Notes under the pieces: model-generated | Seen by the model: only the letters and a program-made list of their open reading frames with translations | Told to the model about the DNA's origin: nothing | Database searches by the model: none | Translations under genes and position numbers: made by a program | Shown here: positions 6,701 through 10,345 of the stretch, piece by piece | Layout: each line of letters opens with the position of its first letter | Position numbering within the stretch: position 1 is the stretch's first letter | Source of the DNA: JBAXTE01 sp038240835 | GTDB lineage: Bacteria > Bacteroidota > Bacteroidia > Bacteroidales > WCHB1-69 | Length of the DNA stretch: 10,345 nucleotides | Direction of reading: 5' to 3' | Assembly: GCA_038240835.1 (NCBI GenBank) | Contig: JBBRGJ010000117.1 | Span: 1-10,345 of the forward strand

Positions 6701-8347
6701 TGCTAATAGTGAGGTGCCATTTTCGTTGATTAATGAGATAAATCCATCCGAAACACCGCCTATGTATGTGGGATTTATTACTCCCGGTGTGGTTGGAAAA
6801 TTAAGAGAACTGGTTCCCCCGGCGACATAGATGTTGTTTTCTCGGTCTATCTGAATGCTATAACAGGCATCACTTTTTGATCCGCCAAGGTAGGAAGCCC
6901 AAATTAAATTGGTTAGATTATGATTCATTTTGATAATACATCCATCTTGTCTGCCACCCCCATAGGTGGGCTGAAAGGCTGTGCCGCTGACAGGTAAATC
7001 CAACGATCGAGTGCTACTTACAACATAAACGTTGCTATTTGCATCAATCATGATTTCTCCCCGAACATCATCGGCGTAATTTTTTTTGAGCGTATCCACA
7101 CTGTTTAGTCCATCGATTCCACTTCCGCCGTAATATGTTGATCCTAAAAGTTGTGAGCCATCAGCAGAGAATTTTGACAATACGATGTCGGAACCGTTCG
7201 GATATTGAAGAATGTATGTCAGTGTGTAAGCGGTTCCTCCATTAAAACTATTGTCGTAACAGCCCACGGTAGTGGGGAAGTTTGTGGAACCAGATGTGCC
7301 TAATACATACAACTCGTTGTTGCTATTTGTCATCAAACTATTTGGGACTTCTGTGCCGCTTCCACCTAAGTACGTCGAGAAAATAAGTGCATTGCCTACT
7401 GGGTTGAATTTAGTGATGGAAATATCACAACTCCCTAATCCATAGGTGATTTGAAAGGCGCCAGTGGTGACAGGATATCCAACTCCAAAAACACTGCCTC
7501 CAGCATACAGCGCCCCATCTTTATCATACGTGGCCGTATATCCCCAATTATCTGCGGTGGAGCCCGAATAGGTTGCAAATACTAACGTTGGATCGATGAT
7601 TAACGGTAAATCGTGATTGTAGTTTCCAAGTTTGTAGCCAACTTTGTTTTTGACGATTTCGAACTCGCAAGTAACAGCTACCTCTTTGTCGTTGATGATT
7701 TGATATGCGTAAGGTTTAAGTTCAACTAAATCGGTGAAACTTGTTTTTAGAATTAAATTTCCTTTGGATATAGACAATCCTTCGGCTCCGTTGTACCCGA
7801 TTTTTATTTGAGTTGCATCTACATTTGGAGAGACAATGAAATCATATTTAAAGGAATGGTCTTTTGAGTAAACTTTTAAATCGATGCCGGGGTAAAGTTG
7901 GTTGTATGTGATTGCATGATACGATTTTACATGAGACGCCCAAGCCGAAGGATTGTTTCCTAAAAAATAATTGTCGTAATCGGCGTATTCGCCCTCTTCG
8001 GTAAATGTACATTTTGGATTGCAATTGAGAAACTGCATTTGAATGGAATGTGCTTTAACGGTTGGATCGATAGGAGGGGAAGAGGGCGGAAGAAAGCTGC
8101 TGGAATTTTTAAATCGGACCAATCGATTGATTGCTGTTCTGTCTTCTATTACGATGGTTATTTTGTCCTGTTCCAGAAAAAAAGCACCACTTCTTATCTG
8201 CGATTTATACTTAATTCCAGATTCCCATTGACCATTATTTTGAGTAAAACGCCACGTGGAAGCACCCTCAAGTGTATCTTTTTTATGGGCAAATAATGCA
8301 ACCGGAAAGATAAATAATAAAAAAGTTAGTTTTATTATGTTTTTCAT
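3437..8347 (-). CDS. giant T9SS type B surface protein: propeller repeats, PKD, Ig-like and SprB repeats
   Basis: 1636 aa, starting at ATG 8347 with signal peptide MKNIIKLTFLLFIFPVALFA. Order: N-terminal module typical of Bacteroidota SBBP proteins (30-250; called DUF7948 in some databases, from memory); seven SBBP-like propeller repeats (255-750) with ATY/STY-G-G strands and FPTTPG turns; PKD domain (765-838, WSFGDGTYS at 791-799 and HTYTQSGQYDI at 806-815); three Ig/PKD-like segments (840-1080); five SprB repeats (1085-1462); one more Ig-like segment (1463-1542); type B C-terminal domain (1546-1636; VPNAFTPN, YDRWGEKVFET, GWDGTYKG, final LIR). The type B domain marks it for export through the T9SS with an SprF-like helper, encoded next downstream. 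The repeats suggest adhesion or matrix binding, as for SprB in gliding, but no catalytic domain is visible and the ligand is unknown. First gene of the operon. Confidence 0.93.
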   Translation of the reverse strand: MKNIIKLTFLLFIFPVALFAHKKDTLEGASTWRFTQNNGQWESGIKYKSQIRSGAFFLEQDKITIVIEDRTAINRLVRFKNSSSFLPPSSPPIDPTVKAHSIQMQFLNCNPKCTFTEEGEYADYDNYFLGNNPSAWASHVKSYHAITYNQLYPGIDLKVYSKDHSFKYDFIVSPNVDATQIKIGYNGAEGLSISKGNLILKTSFTDLVELKPYAYQIINDKEVAVTCEFEIVKNKVGYKLGNYNHDLPLIIDPTLVFATYSGSTADNWGYTATYDKDGALYAGGSVFGVGYPVTTGAFQITYGLGSCDISITKFNPVGNALIFSTYLGGSGTEVPNSLMTNSNNELYVLGTSGSTNFPTTVGCYDNSFNGGTAYTLTYILQYPNGSDIVLSKFSADGSQLLGSTYYGGSGIDGLNSVDTLKKNYADDVRGEIMIDANSNVYVVSSTRSLDLPVSGTAFQPTYGGGRQDGCIIKMNHNLTNLIWASYLGGSKSDACYSIQIDRENNIYVAGGTSSLNFPTTPGVINPTYIGGVSDGFISLINENGTSLLASSYFGSDAYDQVYLTKTDRLSNVFLFGQTSATGNTLIQNALWNMPNGGQFLTKLSRNLQSVVWSTTFGTGNGGPDISPTALLVDYCNNIYMSGWGGPALNGFGGTLGLPITPNALQTSTDNNDYYFIVVKDDASALVYATFFGDSMSHDHVDGGTSRFDKKGKIYQAVCAGCGNHDSFPTTPGAWSETNNSFNCNLGAIKFDFDIPALIADFDIPAIVCAPINISFINNSSSATVGITVWNWSFGDGTYSTAQNPTHTYTQSGQYDIRLIVSNPSSCNIADTMIKTITVLSNSRDTLPDKNLCFGDFVQIGIAPSGSSAITYNWQPPTNLSNINISNPIASPTTTTTYLLRISDGVCTDTITQKVNVFNIQIDAGSDITVCRGDTANLSPITSGGATSFYWSTSPTFSPILNSNVSNPNYRPVINATTTFYVKAQNNYCEKIDSIKVTMSFADIAATTPFTICKGDTISLTATNLIPSSPVNYQWTPIAPIISGGSSATVVVAPTDTTIFIVTGTNSQGCKDTVNVRVNTITIGAQVAVTGVKCYGDCNGKIALQPSGGDTPYTYNWSHNPALTSNTANNLCLGNYTNTITDHNGCKLIINHTLIQPDSIILSFPDTAHVVCDGICSGMARIVATGGTIPYQYAWVNGSTNDSISSVCAGNYTITVTDLNQCVKTGIIQISDTSIFDAFCSLQMVRCFSECNGQASIIANNGAIPYTYTWASGSHYDTLLNLCSGIYSATVTEANGCIRNVFAEITQPNLLAISNATIITPNCLGECNGSISVTVVGGTPPYQYQWSLSPSTDSIATNLCSNNYTLTITDAHGCTYDTVFVLTQPDELMATVTTTKVPCESVCNATAQITISGGTPPYQINWDNGQHTTQATQLCFGNHTVTIIDSNLCSIVISFLVADTSYFSTAISAWANPDTIYVSQTSQLNSTVIPGFIYSWAPSNSLSNRNIHNPVATPNQTTEYVVHVLDMYGCEKSDTVLVFVKDVICDEPYIYVPNAFTPNIDQKNDIMYVRSSILTSVYFAIYDRWGEKVFETTDINKGWDGTYKGRKCDPAVYVYYIDATCLSKEKYIHKGNITLIR
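3962..5095 (-). repeat. five tandem SprB-type repeats with a four-cysteine signature
   Basis: Residues 1085-1462 are five units of about 76 aa. Each has C-x3-C (C1093/C1097, C1171/C1175, C1246/C1250, C1322/C1326, C1398/C1402), a GG-PPY/IPY turn with a Trp strand, then LC-GNY and a TD/TE-xxxxC ending (C1131/C1145, C1207/C1221, C1282/C1296, C1359/C1373, C1434/C1448). The last two cysteines are exactly 14 apart in every unit. Unit four and unit five also share an 18/19-base DNA stretch (4324-4342 and 4096-4114), 228 bases apart. Disulfides are inferred. Confidence 0.85.
6098..7585 (-). repeat. seven propeller-type (SBBP-like) repeats
   Basis: Residues 255-750 hold seven related units starting near 255, 320, 398, 480, 547, 609 and 685. 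Typical elements are a strand such as FSTYLGGSG or WASYLGGSK, a D/N-rich turn leading to xxYVxG, FPTTPG or LPxTPxA, and a closing D/G-xxxxK strand. The last unit contains the cysteine pair AVCAGCGN (716-723). Seven units would close one seven-bladed beta-propeller (inference). Confidence 0.7.
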
Positions 8348-8398
8348 TACGAGTGTTCTTTTAAAAAAAAAATCCAGCCTTCAAAGCAATTCAGTTCC

Positions 8399-8406
8399 CA
8401 AATATA
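8399..8406 (-). promoter_or_regulatory. candidate -7 box of the T9SS operon (TATATTTG)
   Basis: Minus-strand TATATTTG matches TAnnTTTG and lies 52 nt upstream of the operon's first ATG, giving a leader of about 45 nt that contains a run of ten T (8372-8363). No TTTG occurs at the usual spacing; the nearest partial match is TTTA at 8424-8421, only 14 nt away, with a run of eight A (8417-8410) in between. The promoter is therefore plausible but incomplete. Confidence 0.35.
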
Positions 8407-8502
8407 CACTTTTTTTTATATAAATGGTCTATTAAGTGCATTTTTTATCACAAATTATTGAATTTTTTAGCATTGAATGGTGGAAGTTCATGGATTAAGT
8501 TG

Positions 8503-8551
8503 CCACGAATGCACGAATGAATGAATAACAGGCCACGAATGAACGAATGAA
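8503..8551. repeat. 19-nt direct repeat, two copies 30 nt apart
   Basis: CCACGAATGCACGAATGAA (8503-8521) and CCACGAATGAACGAATGAA (8533-8551) differ at one base. Each is itself two ACGAATG units. The core CACGAAT is shared with the inverted repeats that bound 8592-8953, so these may be worn extra copies of the same repeat. Confidence 0.8.
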
Positions 8552-8630
8552 ATTTTGGAATGATTGTTTGTCGCTGATTTGCCGGTCTTTTTTTTAACCA
8601 CGAATTAACACGAATTTCTAGATTATCGGA

Positions 8631-8646
8631 AGTTGATAAATCAACT
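8631..8646. repeat. palindrome flanked by GATTATC direct repeats
   Basis: AGTTGAT-AA-ATCAACT is a perfect 7-bp inverted repeat with a 2-nt centre. It is flanked by GATTATC at 8621-8627 and again at 8647-8653. The arrangement could be a protein-binding site or part of the surrounding repeat element; no gene starts close by. Confidence 0.5.
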
Positions 8647-8775
8647 GATTATCACGAACCGAAGCTCGGCGAAGCCAATTTGTTTGTCGCTTTTATTCCT
8701 GTCAAGAATTTTGGCATAAAAACCGTTTGCTTCGCAACAATTTTTCCGCCAAAATCTTTATTCTCTTTTGGTATT

Positions 8776-8801
8776 TAGGGATCGGGCGTTGCCCGACCCT
8801 A
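8776..8801. repeat. GC-rich hairpin (TAGGG-a-TCGGGC / GCCCGACCCTA)
   Basis: Eleven base pairs with one bulged A (8781) and a 3-nt loop (GTT), in otherwise AT-rich DNA. No T run follows on either strand, so it is not a standard intrinsic terminator. A smaller GGGC-cttca-GCCC hairpin follows at 8811-8823, and GCCTTCAG occurs twice (8813-8820, 8835-8842). Such hairpins recur between genes in Bacteroidota genomes (recalled, not checked). Confidence 0.55.
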
Positions 8802-9104
8802 GATTAAGCTGGGCCTTCAGCCCGCAACAAAAGAGCCTTCAGACTGGCACAAACGACAAATGATACGAAAATTCGAGAAAATTGGGCTGATGTAATCAGA
8901 CCAGCGACAAAGGTTACTCAAATTCGTGGAAATTCGTGTAATTCGTGGTAAAATTGCCTTTTAGCCACGCTTGCGCATTGTCGCATACGCGTGTCATTCC
9001 GTTACCCCATCACACCTTCTTCCTCGCTTCACGGTCACTCAATCAATATTCTCCCATCGTTACTTTTTCAAGACTCTTGATCTTTTTTCTTGCAGATTTA
9101 AGTT

Positions 9105-9121
9105 AAAATATGAAATATTTT
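9105..9121. promoter_or_regulatory. inverted repeat upstream of the aminopeptidase promoter
   Basis: AAAATAT-GAA-ATATTTT is a perfect 7-bp inverted repeat ending 9 nt before the -33 box of the aminopeptidase promoter. The position suits an activator or repressor site, but the all-A/T composition makes a chance match easy. Confidence 0.2.
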
Positions 9122-9130
9122 TACCCAATA

Positions 9131-9163
9131 TTTGTGTTTGTGATAAAAAAAGTTGTAGTTTTG
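9131..9163 (+). promoter_or_regulatory. promoter of the Xaa-Pro aminopeptidase gene
   Basis: TTTG (9131-9134), a 21-nt spacer and TAGTTTTG (9156-9163) match the Bacteroidota -33/-7 consensus TTTG...TAnnTTTG. The start of transcription is expected near 9168, leaving a leader of about 23 nt before the ATG at 9192. A second TTTG at 9137-9140 is only 15 nt from the -7 box and fits less well. Confidence 0.6.
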
Positions 9164-9191
9164 GGTTCAAAAATTATAGTATAGTATTAAT

Positions 9192-10345
9192 ATGAAGTAC
9201 ACACCAATTTCCTCCGATTTTTATATTCAAAATCGACAAAGACTTACCTCTAGGTTGAAGAATGGCGCTACCGCTTTTTTTGTTTCCAATGATGAGATGC
9301 CTAGGAGTGGAGATCAGAATTTCCCATTTCGCCAAAATCCAAATTTTCTTTACCTAACCGGAATTGATCAAGAAGAGAGTATCTTGTGTTTATGCCCTAA
9401 TCATCCGATAGAGCGGATGCGCGAAATTCTATTTGTGAAAAAAACGAATGATTATATCGCCGTTTGGTATGGTCATAAATATACCAAAGAGGAGGCTTCC
9501 GCTATCTCGGGTATTCAAAATGTGATGTGGTTGGACGAACTTAACTCCGTTTTGCCAGAATATATGTTTATGTCTAAAAGTATTTACCTCGATTTGCAAG
9601 AGAATAGTCGCTACTCTACCGAAATAGTTCGCAACGAACGTCGGTTTGCAGACCGATTAAAGATGGAATATCCGTTGCAAAAATATCGCCGATTGAATGC
9701 TGTTTTAACTGAGTTGAGGTTGGTGAAAAAAGACGAAGAACTAGCCATGATTCAGCGAGCTTGCGATATTACGGGCAGCGCATTTCTGAAAGCTTTAAAG
9801 GTAATCAAACCGGGCGCAATGGAGTATGCAGTTGAAGCAGAATTAATTGCAGAAATGATTAGAAGTGGTGCTTCGGGTCACTCGTTTGCGCCAATCATTG
9901 CAGGTGGAAAAAGTGCGTGTGTTTTGCATTATATCGAAAATGATAAATCGCTGCAAGATGGAGATTTGGTTTTGATGGATTTTGGCGCTGAATATGGCAA
10001 TTACGCCGGGGATTGTTCGAGAACGGTTCCTGTAAACGGCAAATTTTCCCCTCGCCAAAAAGAGGTGTATCAAGCTTGCTTAAATGTGTATCATGCTGCC
10101 AAAAAGTTGCTTGTTCCCGGAAATACCATCGCAAAAGCTCAAATTGAAGTGGTGAAATTAATGGAAAAAGAGTTGATCGGTTTGGGATTGTTTACTCAAA
10201 AAGAGATAGACAAACAAGATCCTGAGAATCCATTATACAAAAAATATTACATGCACAATGTTTCTCACTTTATAGGAATGGACGTTCACGATGTAGGTGG
10301 ACGAGATGTCTCCTTTAAAGAGGGAATGGTCCTCAGTTGCGAACC
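9192..10345 (+). CDS. pepP: Xaa-Pro aminopeptidase (M24B), 3' end beyond window
   Basis: Cytoplasmic dimetal peptidase that removes an N-terminal residue preceding proline. The frame is open from ATG 9192 to the window end (384 full codons). Residues 1-150 are the aminopeptidase P N-domain, with FRQNPNFLYLTGID at 46-59. The catalytic pita-bread domain follows from about 180: H246 (VLHYIEN), metal ligands D263 and D274 in MDFGAEYGNYAGDCSRT, H359 (HNVSHFIG), H366 (DVHDVGG) and E384 (VLSCEP). The fifth ligand, a Glu further on, is outside the window, as are the last ~45-60 residues by comparison with the family. There is no signal peptide. It has its own promoter and is divergent from the T9SS operon, so the two are not functionally linked. 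The ATG is supported by the promoter position and by the family-typical N-terminus. Confidence 0.95.
   Translation, partial: MKYTPISSDFYIQNRQRLTSRLKNGATAFFVSNDEMPRSGDQNFPFRQNPNFLYLTGIDQEESILCLCPNHPIERMREILFVKKTNDYIAVWYGHKYTKEEASAISGIQNVMWLDELNSVLPEYMFMSKSIYLDLQENSRYSTEIVRNERRFADRLKMEYPLQKYRRLNAVLTELRLVKKDEELAMIQRACDITGSAFLKALKVIKPGAMEYAVEAELIAEMIRSGASGHSFAPIIAGGKSACVLHYIENDKSLQDGDLVLMDFGAEYGNYAGDCSRTVPVNGKFSPRQKEVYQACLNVYHAAKKLLVPGNTIAKAQIEVVKLMEKELIGLGLFTQKEIDKQDPENPLYKKYYMHNVSHFIGMDVHDVGGRDVSFKEGMVLSCE

Larger units (their letters stand above)
8592..8953. repeat. ~360-bp intergenic element bounded by inverted repeats
   Basis: The left end at 8598-8618 (CCACGAATTA-ACACGAATTTC) matches the reverse complement of the right end at 8929-8948 except for one extra A; the flanking TTTTA/TAAAA bases also match. 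The right side carries three ATTCGTG units (8922, 8932, 8941), the left two CACGAAT units (8599, 8609). Between them are a perfect palindrome (8631-8646), an ATTTTGGC/GCCAAAAT pair (8708-8715/8748-8755) around TTGC-ttc-GCAA, and a GC-rich hairpin (8776-8801). There is no transposase and no clear target duplication. It resembles dispersed non-coding repeats of Bacteroidota, or a MITE-like remnant. Confidence 0.6.
8348..9191. other. intergenic region between divergent units, rich in short repeats
   Basis: No protein-coding gene is convincing here. From left to right it holds the operon leader and -7 box, a 19-nt direct repeat, a ~360-bp stretch bounded by inverted CACGAAT-type repeats with several hairpins, a featureless C/T-rich stretch (about 8990-9080), and the promoter of the plus-strand aminopeptidase. 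An open frame at 8971-9195 (74 aa) runs over that promoter and resembles no family. Confidence 0.7.

Noticed and set aside
8503..8551. CRISPR-like array
   Set aside because: Only two 19-nt copies with an 11-nt gap, internally repetitive, and no cas genes nearby.
8776..8823. GC-rich hairpins as transcription terminators
   Set aside because: No T run follows on either strand, and the region lies between divergent genes where no transcript needs to end.
8971..9195. 74-aa plus-strand open frame before the aminopeptidase
   Set aside because: It runs across the aminopeptidase promoter and start codon, resembles no family, and has no start context.
9843..10134. Two minus-strand open frames (76 and 79 aa)
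   Set aside because: Both are opposite the well-supported catalytic domain of the Xaa-Pro aminopeptidase and have no features of their own.

Overview
The window looks like chromosome from a member of the Bacteroidota that has a type IX secretion system (T9SS). The evidence is a three-gene minus-strand block made of a giant cell-surface protein with a type B (gliding-motility-associated) C-terminal sorting domain, a PorP/SprF-family outer-membrane protein, and a TPR/PD40/OmpA-like envelope protein. The DNA is AT-rich, there is no clear Shine-Dalgarno sequence before the genes, and there are good matches to the Bacteroidota promoter (TTTG, about 20 nt, TAnnTTTG). The genus cannot be resolved from sequence reading alone.

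Layout. Positions 1-121 are non-coding but structured: a plus-strand -7 box is followed by a possible ~80-nt structured RNA ending in a T run, and a leftward promoter-like pair lies on the other strand. Positions 122-8347 (minus) hold the T9SS block, transcribed right to left: surface protein (1636 aa, 3437-8347), PorP/SprF-like protein (340 aa from a proposed TTG start, 2412-3434), and TPR-PD40-OmpA protein (759 aa, 122-2401). The intergenic gaps are 2 and 10 nt, so this is almost certainly one operon. Positions 8348-9191 are an ~840-bp gap between divergent transcription units. It holds the operon leader, short direct repeats, a ~360-bp stretch bounded by inverted CACGAAT-type repeats with GC-rich hairpins inside, and a good plus-strand promoter. 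Positions 9192-10345 (plus) hold a housekeeping M24B Xaa-Pro aminopeptidase, cut by the right edge of the window after its fourth metal ligand.

How the genes fit together. In characterised T9SS organisms, type B cargo such as SprB depends on an SprF-family partner for export. The block therefore reads as one large secreted or surface-attached repeat protein with its own SprF-like partner and an envelope protein that may tie the partner to the periplasm or peptidoglycan. The cargo is modular: signal peptide, N-terminal conserved module, seven propeller-type repeats, PKD domain, three Ig-like segments, five four-cysteine SprB repeats, a last Ig-like segment, and the type B sorting domain. The aminopeptidase is unrelated in function and separately promoted.

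The parts are mostly known families. The less expected items are the candidate small RNA at the left edge, the inverted-repeat intergenic element, the strict cysteine spacing in the SprB repeats, the TTG start of the SprF-like gene, and homopolymer tracts in the leader of the surface-protein operon.
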